Part shown: piece after piece, positions 25,824 through 37,043 of the stretch
Numbering within the stretch: the first letter of the stretch is position 1
How the letters are laid out: the number at the start of each line of letters is the position of its first letter
Assembly (NCBI RefSeq): GCF_028281305.1
Contig: NZ_JANQKD010000043.1
Coordinates: 1 to 64,000, forward strand
Direction: 5' to 3'
Source of the DNA: Pelagibius sp.
GTDB taxonomy: Bacteria > Pseudomonadota > Alphaproteobacteria > Kiloniellales > Kiloniellaceae
Length of the DNA: 64,000 nt
The notes under the pieces: generated by a model
The model's database searches: none
What the model saw: only the letters and a program-made list of their open reading frames with translations
What the model was told of the DNA's origin: nothing
Program-made: the position numbers and the translations under genes

Positions 25824-26756
25824 ATGTCCCCACGCAAGTCTCCCGCGCCGAACTTCTACGCCGGCGTCCCCCTCGACAGGATCGACCAGCGCCGCGCCGA
25901 TGCGACCTTCATCGACCGGCTGGTCAGCGATCCGGACTGCATTATCGTGCCGGTCTGGCGCAACAAGCACCTGATCGCCGCCGAGGCCGAGGCGGTCTGG
26001 CTGCGCCGGCGCGACGCGGGGCATCTGGTGGCGGTGGCGCGCGAGCACATGTTCCTCGGGCTGCGCAGCGACGTGCCCTATCTGGCCGTCGACCTCTCCC
26101 ACCTGGAGACGCCGGAGGACGACCCGGTGCTGGCGCGGCAGGGCGCCTTTCAGGACCTGCGCGCCGTCGGCCCGGTCATGAACCGCTGCGACTCCGCCAT
26201 CCTGGCCTATGCCCGCGGCCTCGTGCACTGGCATGCCCGCCACGGCTTCTGCGGGGTCTGCGGCAGCCCCACGGTCAGCGAGAAGGCCGGCCACCAGCGC
26301 CGCTGCACCAACCCCGCCTGCGGCGCCGTTCATTTCCCGCGCACCGACCCGGCGGTCATCATGCTGGTGCACGACGGCGGCGAACGCTGCGTCCTGGGCC
26401 GCCAGCCCATCTGGCCGCCGGGGATGCACTCCACTCTGGCCGGCTTCGTCGAGCCCGGCGAGAGCCTGGAGGAGGCGGTCGCCCGCGAGATCCTGGAGGA
26501 GGTCAACCTGCCGGTCGCCGTCGAGGACGTGGTCTACCACTCCTCCCAGCCCTGGCCCTTCCCGTCCTCCATCATGCTGGGCTTCTACGCCCGCGCCGAC
26601 TTCGGCCCGCTGGATACCGCGGAGGACGAACTGGAGAGCGCGGCCTGGTACACCCGCGACCAACTGCGCGCCTCGCCGGAGGACGAGACCTTCAAGCTGC
26701 CGCGTCCTGATTCCATCGCCCGGCGCCTGGTGAACGATTGGCTGGCGGAGGGTTAG
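25824..26756 (+). CDS. nudC: NAD+ diphosphatase (NudC family)
   Basis: NudC hydrolyses NAD(H) to NMN(H) and AMP and can remove NAD caps from RNA. The 310-residue protein has an N-terminal domain, a zinc ribbon with C-x2-C and C-x4-C pairs (FCGVCGSP and RCTNPACGAVHFPR, about 148-170), and the Nudix box GFVEPGESLEEAVAREILEE followed by VN. The NudC-specific SSQPWPFPSS motif is present. The ATG at 25824 gives the family start; longer frames run back into the divergent gene's upstream region. Confidence 0.95.
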   Translation: MSPRKSPAPNFYAGVPLDRIDQRRADATFIDRLVSDPDCIIVPVWRNKHLIAAEAEAVWLRRRDAGHLVAVAREHMFLGLRSDVPYLAVDLSHLETPEDDPVLARQGAFQDLRAVGPVMNRCDSAILAYARGLVHWHARHGFCGVCGSPTVSEKAGHQRRCTNPACGAVHFPRTDPAVIMLVHDGGERCVLGRQPIWPPGMHSTLAGFVEPGESLEEAVAREILEEVNLPVAVEDVVYHSSQPWPFPSSIMLGFYARADFGPLDTAEDELESAAWYTRDQLRASPEDETFKLPRPDSIARRLVNDWLAEG

Positions 26757-26867
26757 CTGGAGTGTCGGCTTGCGCCGGCGCGGTTCGAGCCCACTGCCTT
26801 GGCGCGCACCCCCGCGGGCTCAGACGGGGAGGCCGGGTCAGGCGATGACCCAATCGGTAATGCAGGG

Positions 26868-27500
26868 CTACTTTATGAGCTCAATAGAGCCATCGGATTT
26901 CATTTCGGCTCTTGTTTCGTCGATGTCTGAGTTCTCGAAGTTCTCCGGGTATCGCCACGCCTGCAACTCATAGAGTATCCTTGGATCGTCGACTGGAAAG
27001 CTGATGCTTGTGTTGTCGTCGACAGTGTACTCCTGGATGAACTGATCACTGCTCTCGAGAATGACCCGTCGGCCATAGATATCATCCGTTCTGGCCACAT
27101 GGAAATTCGCCGAGCTGCCGACACCAGACCAGTCTTTTCCGTCAATCTTGACTACCCAGAACTCGTAAATGCCGGAAGGAAGGCGCTCGCGATGGAAGTT
27201 TATGATGTCGTGATTGATGCCTCTCGCCTTGATCCAAAAGGCATTGATGTAGCGATCTGATTCAATCCAGGGATCGACCCAAATCTGTACGCCCCATTCA
27301 TCGACCAGCTTCCGGTGAATGCCTTCTTTTCCAGACTCCCTGAACGTTAAGACCCCTTCCTCGATGAGCCAGATCGAGGCAAGCTGGAGATGCTTTTGCG
27401 CTTTGTTTCTGTAGTACTCATCATCTAGAGCGCCGGCTTCTGCAGAAGCCGGCACGATCGCAACTAAGGCCAAAGCCAGGATAGTTGCCGCTTTATTCAT
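26868..27500 (-). CDS. Secreted orphan protein of unknown function, low G+C
   Basis: The ATG at 27500 gives 210 residues with a Sec signal (about 1-24, hydrophobic Ala/Leu core, ending ASAEA). The mature part contains many aromatic and acidic residues, a WIKARGINHDIINFHRERLP segment and a beta-strand pattern (YEFWVVKIDGKDW). I recognise no family. It begins 1 bp after the pheA stop codon on the same strand and is probably read through from it. Base composition is unlike its neighbours: three lines counted by eye give 86 G/C of 180 (48%), whereas flanking genes are near 70%. The codon use (many A/T third positions) suggests transfer. Confidence 0.8.
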   Translation of the reverse strand: MNKAATILALALVAIVPASAEAGALDDEYYRNKAQKHLQLASIWLIEEGVLTFRESGKEGIHRKLVDEWGVQIWVDPWIESDRYINAFWIKARGINHDIINFHRERLPSGIYEFWVVKIDGKDWSGVGSSANFHVARTDDIYGRRVILESSDQFIQEYTVDDNTSISFPVDDPRILYELQAWRYPENFENSDIDETRAEMKSDGSIELIK

Positions 27501-27501
27501 A

Positions 27502-28377
27502 CTACTCGCCGTTGGTGCGGCCGCGGAAGGCATCGGCGGGATAGACGCCGAGGATCTTCACCTCGCGGGAGAAGAAGCTGAGTTCCTCCAGCGCCAGGCG
27601 CACCATGCGGTCGTCCGGATGGCCCTCGATATCGGCGTAGAACTGGGCCACCGTGAAGCTGCCGTCGATGATGTAGCTTTCCAGCTTGGTGATGTTGATG
27701 CCGTTGGTGGCGAAACCGCCGAGAGCCTTGTAGAGGGCGGCGGGGACCGAGCGGACGCGGAAGACGAAGGTGGTGATGACCAGCCCGTTGTGCATCGGCG
27801 GGTCGATCGGCTCCTCCGCCATGATCAGGAAGCGGGTGGTGTTGTGGTCGGTGTCCTGGACGTCGCCGGCCAGGATCTGCAGGTCGTAGATCTCGGCCGC
27901 CAATCTGGAGGCCAGGGCGGCGCGGGTGGGATCGCCCAGCTCGGCCACCTCCGCCGCCGCGCCGGCGGTATCGGCGTGAGAGACCGGCATCAGCCCCTCG
28001 CGCCGGGTGAAGTGGCGGCACTGGGACAGCGCCTGGACATGGCTGTGGACCGTCTTCACCTGGTCGCGCGTCGTGTTCTTGGGCGCCAGAAGCTGATGCT
28101 CCACCCGCTGGAAGTGCTCGCCGACGATGTGCAGGCCGGATTCCGGCAGCAGGTGGTGGATGTCGGCGACCCGCCCGGCGCTGGAATTCTCGATGGGGAT
28201 CATGGCCAGCCGCGCCCGCCCGTCGCGTACGGCGGCAAAGGTGTCCTCGAAGGAAACGCAGGACAGCGTCGTCATCTCCGGAAACACGGCCCGGCAGGCC
28301 ATGTCCGAATAGGCACCGGGAACGCCCTGAAAGGCGATCGTGTTCTGCGACGCCGCCGCTGCGGGGGCCTCCACCAT
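27502..28377 (-). CDS. pheA: Prephenate dehydratase
   Basis: PheA converts prephenate to phenylpyruvate. The 291-residue protein has the catalytic domain with IAFQGVPGAYSDMA, MIPIENSSAGRV (catalytic Thr/Ser region), and THVQ-like HSHVQALSQC, then the region ending NTTRFLIM. A C-terminal ACT domain (about 205-285, KTTFVFRVRSVPAALYKAL-type start and ITKLESY) should confer phenylalanine feedback. The ATG at 28377 has AAGAAGG upstream; a TTG nine bases earlier is also possible. It follows kdsB on the same strand and precedes an orphan gene by 1 bp. Confidence 0.95.
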   Translation of the reverse strand: MVEAPAAAASQNTIAFQGVPGAYSDMACRAVFPEMTTLSCVSFEDTFAAVRDGRARLAMIPIENSSAGRVADIHHLLPESGLHIVGEHFQRVEHQLLAPKNTTRDQVKTVHSHVQALSQCRHFTRREGLMPVSHADTAGAAAEVAELGDPTRAALASRLAAEIYDLQILAGDVQDTDHNTTRFLIMAEEPIDPPMHNGLVITTFVFRVRSVPAALYKALGGFATNGINITKLESYIIDGSFTVAQFYADIEGHPDDRMVRLALEELSFFSREVKILGVYPADAFRGRTNGE

Positions 28378-28470
28378 GGACTTCAAACCTTCTTTCGTGT
28401 TGGGCCAGACATTCGTGTTGGATAGGGCGCGCGGGACCGCCGCCCGAGAGACTGACTTTCTAAGCGGCCC

Positions 28471-29280
28471 TTATCCCCCGGTTGGCGCGAGAAGGGCCCG
28501 CGCCCGGGCCAAATCGGCGGGAGTATCGACGCCGAGCGGCAGGGTGTCAACGCGGGCCACATCCAGGCGCAGCCCCGCTTCCAGGGCCCTGAGCTGCTCC
28601 AGCCGCTCGCGCTGTTCGAGGGGCGAGGGCGGCAGCGCAACGAACTGCGCCAGGGCCTCGCGCCGATAGCTGTAGATGCCGATGTGGTGGTAGAGCGGCT
28701 GAGCCACAGCGGCTTCTTTGGGATCAAAATCCCAGAGATCGTAGGGCACCGGGGCACGGCTGAAGTAGAGCGCCCGGGCCAGCTCGGCGCCCTCGGCAAA
28801 GCTGACGGCGGCCTTCACGACGTTGGGGTTGCGGCGCTCCTCGGGATCGCGGATCTCGACCACCAGGCTGCCGATGTCCACGGCAGGGTCGGCCAGGGCG
28901 CGCAGGACCGCCTGCACCAATGCCGGCTCCACCGTCGGCAGGTCACCCTGAAGATTGACCACGGCGTCGTGGCGGCCTTCCGGGTCGATGGCCTGCAGCG
29001 CCTCGAAGATGCGGTCGGAGCCGCTGGGGTGATCGGGGCGCGTCAGCACCGCCCGGCCGCCCGCCGCTTCGACCGCCGCGGCGATTGCCGGCTCGGCGCA
29101 GGCCACCGCCACCGGCCCCACCTCGGCCTCCATCGCGCGGCGCCAGACGTGGACGATCATGGGCTCGCCGTGGAGATCGGCCAGGGGCTTGTCCGGCAGG
29201 CGCACCGAGGCCAGCCGGGCCGGAATCAGGACGATGGGGTTGCGCGGCGCGCTCGGCACGGACGAGGACTCGGAGACCAT
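28471..29280 (-). CDS. kdsB: 3-deoxy-manno-octulosonate cytidylyltransferase
   Basis: KdsB activates KDO to CMP-KDO for lipopolysaccharide core synthesis. The 269-residue nucleotidyltransferase shows [19 protein letters not shown] (CTP-binding motif), [28 protein letters not shown] (metal Asp) and [16 protein letters not shown], all family signatures. A short N-terminal extension of about 14 residues precedes the core. It is upstream of pheA by 93 bp on the same strand and divergent from the cytochrome c gene, a gene order conserved in related alphaproteobacteria from general knowledge. Confidence 0.95.
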   Translation of the reverse strand: MVSESSSVPSAPRNPIVLIPARLASVRLPDKPLADLHGEPMIVHVWRRAMEAEVGPVAVACAEPAIAAAVEAAGGRAVLTRPDHPSGSDRIFEALQAIDPEGRHDAVVNLQGDLPTVEPALVQAVLRALADPAVDIGSLVVEIRDPEERRNPNVVKAAVSFAEGAELARALYFSRAPVPYDLWDFDPKEAAVAQPLYHHIGIYSYRREALAQFVALPPSPLEQRERLEQLRALEAGLRLDVARVDTLPLGVDTPADLARARALLAPTGG

Positions 29281-29529
29281 GGGGTGTATGCGGGTTTCTG
29301 AAAGGCGAGAGTTCGGGGCTGACGGATTCGCGGCCTGCGCGATGCCCGCGCAGGAACCGCCGGTGGCGGGACCGCGGGAGGAGCCTGTCCGCCTTCGCCT
29401 GCTATGAAAAGGCTTTTTTCACGCCCCTTTTGTATACCTGCGGCGCCATAACGCGGCGCGAACTATTGAATGCCCGGATTTGCACGGCTATTGTCCGGCC
29501 CGGAACAGAGGGAAAGCAAGGGTTTGTCC

Positions 29530-30078
29530 ATGGCTTCTTCGTTGGAATCGAACAAGATTGCCGCCGCGCTGCTGACCGCCGGCGTTATCGCCATGTTCTC
29601 CGGATTCGCCGCAGAACTTCTCTACCATCCCGAGCAGTTGGAGGAGAACGTCTACACGGTGGCCGGAGCGGAGGGCGACGCCCCGGCGGCCGAGGTCGCC
29701 GAGGCACCCCCGGCGCTGGAGCCCATCGGACCGCTGCTGGCCTCCGCCGACCCCGCCGCTGGCGAGAGCGTGGCCCGGAAGTGCACCGCCTGCCACAGCT
29801 TCGACGAGGGCGGCCCCACCAAGGTCGGCCCCAACCTCTACGACATCGTCAACCGCCAGATCACCAGCTACGAAGGCTATTCGTTTTCCGATGCCTTGCT
29901 GGAGAAAGCCGATCAGGTCTGGGACTACGAGAACCTGAACGGCTTCCTGCACCGGCCGCGCGACTGGGCGCCGGGCACCAAGATGTCCTTCGCCGGCCTG
30001 CGCAGCGAGCAGGAGCGTGCCGACATCATCGCCTACATGCGTGGGCTGAGCGGTAGTCCGGCACCCCTGCCCCAGTGA
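29530..30078 (+). CDS. Membrane-anchored class I cytochrome c (CycM-like)
   Basis: This 182-residue protein has an uncleaved N-terminal membrane anchor (about 8-32), an Ala/Pro/Glu-rich linker (about 45-72), and a class I cytochrome c domain. The haem site is CTACH at 85-89 and the distal ligand is Met152 in APGTKMSFAGL. The arrangement matches CycM/c552, which passes electrons from the bc1 complex to the cytochrome oxidase in alphaproteobacteria. It is divergent from kdsB by 249 bp. The ATG at 29530 precedes the anchor directly. A 15-bp tandem repeat runs across its stop codon. Confidence 0.92.
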   Translation: MASSLESNKIAAALLTAGVIAMFSGFAAELLYHPEQLEENVYTVAGAEGDAPAAEVAEAPPALEPIGPLLASADPAAGESVARKCTACHSFDEGGPTKVGPNLYDIVNRQITSYEGYSFSDALLEKADQVWDYENLNGFLHRPRDWAPGTKMSFAGLRSEQERADIIAYMRGLSGSPAPLPQ

Positions 30079-30114
30079 GCTTTGGCCCAGTGAGCTTTGG
30101 CCCAATAAGCTTTG
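30071..30114. repeat. 15-bp tandem repeat over the cytochrome c stop codon
   Basis: Two perfect units CCCAGTGAGCTTTGG (30071-30085, 30086-30100) and a diverged third (CCCAATAAGCTTTG) follow each other. The first unit contains the TGA stop codon of the cytochrome gene, so the array extends its 3' end. It may have arisen by slippage. Confidence 0.85.
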
Positions 30115-30193
30115 CAAATCCAGTCTGACCGAGCGGCCCGCCGGGGATAGCCTGACGGACCGCTTTTCAGTTCTTCAGCGGAGACTTGGGTCC

Positions 30194-30997
30194 ATGGGCC
30201 AATCCCCCGAAGCCTGTCCTGAGGCCTTTATCGAGCAGGCCGGGGCGATGGCCGACGCAGCCCGGACCGTCGCCCGACAGTACTTCCGCCAGGGCCTGGC
30301 CATCGAAGACAAGGCCGACGAAAGCCCGGTGACCCGCGCCGACCGCGAGGCGGAAGCGGTCATGCGGGAGATCATCGCCACGGCCTTTCCGGACCATGGG
30401 ATCGTCGGCGAAGAGTACGGCACCGAGAACCCGGAGGCCGAGTTCGTCTGGGTGCTGGACCCCATCGACGGCACCAAGCGCTTCATCACCGGCAACCCGC
30501 TCTTCGGCAGCCTGATCGCCCTGTTGCGCCACAAGCAGCCGATCCTCGGCGTCATCGACATGCCTGTTCTGGAAGAGCGCTGGCTGGGCGCCGCCGGGCG
30601 ACCCACGGTCTTCAGCGACCGCCAGGGCCAGCGCGAGGCGCGGGTCCGGCCCTGCCCAGACCTCCAAGCGGCCACCATCCTCTCCACCGCGCCGGAGATG
30701 TTCCAGGGCGCCAACGAGCCCGCGTTCCACCGCCTGCGCGCAGCCGCCAAGCTGACCCTCTACGGCGGCGACTGCTTCAACTACGGCCTTCTGGCCAGCG
30801 GCTTTGCCGACATCGTCATCGAAGCCGACCTGGCCCCCTACGACTATCTGGCCCATGCCCCCGTCATCATCGGGGCCGGCGGCCTGATGACCGACTGGCA
30901 GGGCGGCGCCCTGACGCTGAACTCGGACGGCCGGGTGCTCTGTGCCGGCGACAAAGCCTGCCACGCCGCGGCGGTTTCCCTGCTCGCCCCAGCCTGA
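30194..30997 (+). CDS. hisN: Inositol-monophosphatase-family phosphatase, probable histidinol-phosphatase
   Basis: This 267-residue protein has the IMPase fold motifs: TRADREAE, GIVGEEYG (metal Glu), WVLDPIDGTKRFITGNPLF (metal Asp residues) and the late EADLAPYDYLAH with its metal Asp in place of the usual W-D motif. The DGTKRFI and D-Y-L-A features resemble HisN-type histidinol-phosphatases rather than inositol phosphatases, so the substrate is probably histidinol phosphate. Its C-terminal VIIGAGGLMTDWQGGALTL matches that subfamily. It stands alone between the cytochrome c gene and the yej operon; specificity cannot be proved from motifs. Confidence 0.82.
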   Translation: MGQSPEACPEAFIEQAGAMADAARTVARQYFRQGLAIEDKADESPVTRADREAEAVMREIIATAFPDHGIVGEEYGTENPEAEFVWVLDPIDGTKRFITGNPLFGSLIALLRHKQPILGVIDMPVLEERWLGAAGRPTVFSDRQGQREARVRPCPDLQAATILSTAPEMFQGANEPAFHRLRAAAKLTLYGGDCFNYGLLASGFADIVIEADLAPYDYLAHAPVIIGAGGLMTDWQGGALTLNSDGRVLCAGDKACHAAAVSLLAPA

Positions 30998-31235
30998 TAG
31001 GCGCTGATAGGCGGGCCGGTTACGACATTTTGTTGCTGCGGCGCGATGAATTCGCCGTAACAATAGGGCGAGGACGCTTGTTTCGAGAGGATTCGGCGCC
31101 CAATTCGGTCTAAAGTCGAATTCGAGAACAGGGACAAAAGCTTGAGCCACAACAAGCCAACGCAGAGTTTCTTGCCGGCCGCGTGCATCGCTTGGCCACG
31201 CCGCCCGCGCAGCGATTGTGGAAAGGGACAAAGGA

Positions 31236-33074
31236 ATGACTGACAGTCTCCGTCTTCCATGGCGCCGGGCCGCCATGGCTCTCGGCCTTGCCGGGCTCAT
31301 CCCCTTCTCCGCCGCCGCCGACGAACACATCACCAAGTCCTGGGCCATCGCGGAGTTCGGCGAACCGCTCTACGACGAGACTATCGAGCATTGGCCCTAT
31401 GCCAACCCTGATGCGCCGAAAGGCGGCACCATTACGCTGGGCGCCTTCGGCACGTTCGATACCTTCAATCCCTACATTCTAAAGGGTGAGTTTCCCGGCT
31501 CCATCGGGCTGATTTACGACAGCCTCATGGAAGGCTCTGCCGACGAGCTGGTGAGCGCCTACGGGGTCATTGCCGAGAGCGTCGAGTATCCGGAAGACAA
31601 GAGCTGGGCAATCTTCAACATCCGCCCGGAAGCCCGTTTTCACGACGGTGTGCCGATTACGGCTGCCGATTTCAAATTCACCTTCGACACCATCCGCGAG
31701 CATGGCCGCCCATTCCTGAAGTCGTTCTACGACGATGTCGAAAGCGCGGAAGTTCTCTCCGACCACCGCATCCGCTTCAACTTTCGCACCCGGAATTCCA
31801 TGAAGCCGATCACGATCGTGGCCGGCACCTCCCCGCAGCCGCGCCACTATTGGGAAACGCGCGATATCTCCAGGACCACCCTGGAGCCGCCGCTGGGCTC
31901 CGGCCCTTACCGGATCAAAAGCGCCGAGCCCGGGCGCACCATCGTCTACGAGCGGGTGGAGGACTACTGGGCCGCGGACCTCCCCGTGAACCGCGGGCGC
32001 AACAACTTCGACATCATCCGCTACGAGTACTACCGCGATCAGACGGTGCAGTTCGAGGCCTTCAAGGCCGGCAAGATCGATTACCGCAGCGAAGGGGAAG
32101 TCAAACGCTGGTTCACCGGTTACGACATTCCCCAGGTGAACAACGGGCAGATCGTCAAGGTCGAGAAGCCGAACAACAACCCGCGTGGCATCGGCGCCTT
32201 TTTCATCAACAACAGGCGGGACAAGTTCAAGGACAAGCGGGTCCGCGAAGCGATCGTCAACCTCTATGACTTCGAGGCGATCCAGCGCACCCTGCTGTAC
32301 GGCCAATACAGGCGCATCAAGAGCTATTTCCCCAACTCCGATTTCGGCGTTTCCGGACCGCCGACGCCGGAGGAAATTGCGATCCTGGAGCCCTACCGCG
32401 ATCAATTGCCGCCCGAAGTTCTGAGCGAGACATTCGAGCCGCCGAAGAGCGACGGCAGCGGGCGCAACCGCCAGAACCTGCGCCGGGCGCTTGCCCTCTT
32501 CAAGGAAGCGGGATGGGAGCTGCGCGACAACCGGCTGGTGAACGCCGAAAGCGGCGAACAGTTCCAGCTCCAGATCATCACCGCCTCGCCGCCGACCCTG
32601 CGGATGGCCGAACCCTTCGTTCAGTCCATGCGCCGCGCCGGCATCGACGCCTCCATCCGGCTGGTCGATCCCGCACAATGGCGGGTCATCGGCGACGACT
32701 TCGACTTCGACCTGAGCACCGGGCGCCTCAACTTCTTCCCACCGCCGGGAACGGAGCTGCGATCCTATTTCGGTTCAGAGGCTGCCGGCCTGCGCGGATC
32801 GGCAAACTCCATGGGGATCAAGAACCCGGTTGCCGACGAGCTGATCGAGCAGATCATCAATGCCGAGGATCTGGAAACCCTGAAGGCAACCACCCGCGCC
32901 CTCGACAGGGTCCTGCTTTGGAACCACTACCTGGTCCCGGTCTACTATCCGGACAAGCACTGGTTCGCCTATTGGGACAAGTTCGGCATGCCTGAGAAAT
33001 CAGGCCGTTACAGTGCGGGCTTCTCCAGCACCTGGTGGTACGATGAGGCGCGCGCTGCGAAGCTCACGAACTGA
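31236..33074 (+). CDS. yejA: YejA-type peptide ABC transporter substrate-binding protein
   Basis: The ATG at 31236 is preceded by GGAAAGGG and gives 612 residues with a signal peptide (about 12-34, hydrophobic, ending AAADE). The mature part is an SBP_bac_5 domain: YANPDAPKGGTITLGAFGTFDTFNPYILKG near its start, RPEARFHDGVPITAADFKF, and the later WNHYLVPVYYPDKHWFAYW. These segments match YejA, the binding protein for oligopeptides and microcin C-type peptides. It heads yejA-yejB-yejE-yejF. Confidence 0.93.
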   Translation: MTDSLRLPWRRAAMALGLAGLIPFSAAADEHITKSWAIAEFGEPLYDETIEHWPYANPDAPKGGTITLGAFGTFDTFNPYILKGEFPGSIGLIYDSLMEGSADELVSAYGVIAESVEYPEDKSWAIFNIRPEARFHDGVPITAADFKFTFDTIREHGRPFLKSFYDDVESAEVLSDHRIRFNFRTRNSMKPITIVAGTSPQPRHYWETRDISRTTLEPPLGSGPYRIKSAEPGRTIVYERVEDYWAADLPVNRGRNNFDIIRYEYYRDQTVQFEAFKAGKIDYRSEGEVKRWFTGYDIPQVNNGQIVKVEKPNNNPRGIGAFFINNRRDKFKDKRVREAIVNLYDFEAIQRTLLYGQYRRIKSYFPNSDFGVSGPPTPEEIAILEPYRDQLPPEVLSETFEPPKSDGSGRNRQNLRRALALFKEAGWELRDNRLVNAESGEQFQLQIITASPPTLRMAEPFVQSMRRAGIDASIRLVDPAQWRVIGDDFDFDLSTGRLNFFPPPGTELRSYFGSEAAGLRGSANSMGIKNPVADELIEQIINAEDLETLKATTRALDRVLLWNHYLVPVYYPDKHWFAYWDKFGMPEKSGRYSAGFSSTWWYDEARAAKLTN

Positions 33075-33119
33075 CCGGCGGCGTTCCGTGCCGCCCCTCG
33101 CGAAGAGCCTGCAGCCTCT

Positions 33120-34235
33120 ATGCTAGCCTACATCGTCAGGCGGCTGTTTCTCATCATCCCGACGCTGCTCGGGATCATGATCATCAACTTCGTGATCGTG
33201 CAGCTGGCGCCCGGGGGACCGGTCGAGCAGTTGATCGCTGAGTTGAGCGGCGAGGCGGTGGGCGCGACCGAGCGCTTCTCCGGCGGCGGCGCCGACGTCA
33301 ATCAGCAGACGCAGCCAAGCGGCGGCGCGGCGGGGGACAGGGGTTCCAACACGACCTATCGCGGCGCCCAGGGCCTCGATCCGGAAGTCATCAAGGAGAT
33401 CGAGCGCATGTTCGGCTTCGACAAGCCGATGCACGAGCGCTTCCTGCTGATGATGGGCAACTACATCCAGTTCGATTTCGGCGAGAGCTACTTCCGCGAC
33501 CGGCGGGTTGTCGACCTGGTCATCGAAAAGATGCCGGTGTCCATTTCGCTCGGCCTCTGGACGACACTGCTGGTCTACCTCATCTCGATTCCGCTGGGCA
33601 TTGCCAAGGCAACCCGCGACGGCAGCCGCTTCGACGTCTGGACCAGCGGCGTGGTGATTGTCGGCTATGCGGTGCCGTCGTTCATTTTCGCGGTCCTGCT
33701 GATCGTCGTCTTCTCCGGCGGACGCTATCTCGACTGGTTCCCCCTGCGCGGCCTGACCTCCGACAACTTCGACGATCTTGGGCGGGTGGAGCAGGCGCTC
33801 GACTATCTCTGGCACATCACGCTGCCGGTCCTGGCCCTGGTGATCGGCGGTTTCGCCACCCTCACGATGCTGACCAAGAATTCCTTCCTCGACCAGATCG
33901 GCCAGCAGTACGTGCTGACCGCCCGCGCCAAGGGGCTGACCGAGCGGCGCGTGCTCTACGGCCACGTCTTCCGGAATGCCATGCTGATCGTGATCGCCGG
34001 CTTCCCGGGCGCCTTCGTCTCCATTCTCTTTACCGGCGCTCTGCTGATCGAGGTGATTTTCTCCCTCGACGGTCTCGGCCTTCTGGGCTTCGAGGCGGCC
34101 CTCAGCCGCGACTATCCGGTCATGTTCGCAACCCTCTACTTCTTCACCCTGCTGGGCCTCCTCATGCAGCTTGTCGGCGACATCACCTACACCATCGTCG
34201 ACCCGCGGATCGATTTCGAAAGCCGGGAGACCTGA
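33120..34235 (+). CDS. yejB: YejB-type peptide ABC transporter permease
   Basis: This 371-residue inner-membrane protein has an N-terminal segment (about 9-30), a periplasmic loop unusually rich in Gly/Ser/Gln (about 45-90), and the permease core with five further membrane segments from about 135. The EAA loop reads [25 protein letters not shown]. It is the first permease of the Yej importer; the loop is longer than in most Dpp-type permeases but is expected in YejB. It starts 45 bp after yejA, and the yejE GTG begins 1 base after its stop. Confidence 0.94.
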   Translation: MLAYIVRRLFLIIPTLLGIMIINFVIVQLAPGGPVEQLIAELSGEAVGATERFSGGGADVNQQTQPSGGAAGDRGSNTTYRGAQGLDPEVIKEIERMFGFDKPMHERFLLMMGNYIQFDFGESYFRDRRVVDLVIEKMPVSISLGLWTTLLVYLISIPLGIAKATRDGSRFDVWTSGVVIVGYAVPSFIFAVLLIVVFSGGRYLDWFPLRGLTSDNFDDLGRVEQALDYLWHITLPVLALVIGGFATLTMLTKNSFLDQIGQQYVLTARAKGLTERRVLYGHVFRNAMLIVIAGFPGAFVSILFTGALLIEVIFSLDGLGLLGFEAALSRDYPVMFATLYFFTLLGLLMQLVGDITYTIVDPRIDFESRET

Positions 34236-34236
34236 T

Positions 34237-35387
34237 GTGACCACCCCGGCAGCAGCGGCGAAGACCGGCGAGGGACGCTTTCTGGGCTTTCGGATTTCGC
34301 AGATAAACCGGCGGCGCATCGGAAACTTCCGTGCCAACAAGCGCGGCTACTGGGCGACCCTGATCCTGGTACCGATTTTCATCCTCTCGCTGTTCGCAGA
34401 ACTGATCGCCAACGACCGCCCGCTCTTTATCTGGTTCGACGGCAAGCCCCACTTTCCGGTTTTCTTCACCTACGCCGAGACCGTCTTCGGCGGCGAGTTC
34501 GAACTGGAAACCGACTACAAGGATCCCTTTGTCGTCGAGCTGATCGAGGAGAAGGGATGGATCGTGAACCCGCCGATCCCCTTCTCCTACAACACCATCG
34601 ACTTCGACCTTGCCGACCCCGCACCGACGGCCCCGGACAGCCGGCACTGGCTGGGCACCGACGACCAGGCCCGCGACGTCGTCGCCCGGGTCATCTACGG
34701 CTTTCGCATCTCCGTGCTCTTCGGCCTGGCATTGACGATCATATCCTCGGTCATCGGCGTCATGGCCGGGGCCGTGCAGGGCTATTTCGGCGGCTGGACG
34801 GACCTGCTGTTTCAGCGCTTCATCGAAATCTGGTCGGGCCTGCCGATCCTCTACCTGCTCATCATCATGGCAAGCGTCATCACACCGGGGTTCTTTCCCC
34901 TGCTGATCCTGATGCTGCTGTTTTCCTGGATGGGCCTTGTGGGCGTGGTGCGCGCCGAGTTCCTGCGCGCGCGCAACTTCGACTATGTCCGCGCGGCAAG
35001 AGCCCTCGGTGCCTCCAACATCACCATCATGTACCGCCACGTGCTGCCCAACGCCATGGTTGCGACCATCACCTTCATGCCCTTCATCCTTTCGGGATCG
35101 GTCACGACCTTGACGGCATTGGACTTCCTGGGTTTCGGCCTGCCCCCGGGCTCGCCCTCGCTCGGCGAGCTGCTGGCCCAGGGAAAGGCCAACCTGCAGG
35201 CGCCCTGGCTGGCCCTCACCGGTTTCGTGGTGATCGCCATCATGCTCAGCCTCCTCGTCTTCATCGGCGAGGCCGTGCGCGACGCCTTTGACCCGCGCAA
35301 GCTCTTCACCGGCCCGTCGGTGGCCGAGGACACGCTGTCCGAGACGCTGGACGCCTCACGACCCGCCGCCGCGAGGGGAGACGACTG

Positions 35388-35388
<1 letters not shown>
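34237..35388 (+). CDS. yejE: YejE-type peptide ABC transporter permease
   Basis: This 383-residue second permease starts at GTG (34237), one base after the yejB stop codon; ATG codons upstream would run 66 bp into yejB. The N-terminus has a TM segment (about 35-55), a long periplasmic region (about 60-150) with HWLGTDDQARDVVARVIYGFR, and the permease core with the EAA loop YVRAARALGASNITIMYRHVLPN. It partners YejB in the importer channel. Its TGA shares one base with the yejF ATG. Confidence 0.94.
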
Positions 35389-37013
<1,625 letters not shown>

Positions 37014-37043
37014 GGGCCCATTCCTTCCCTTTCCTGGATCACC

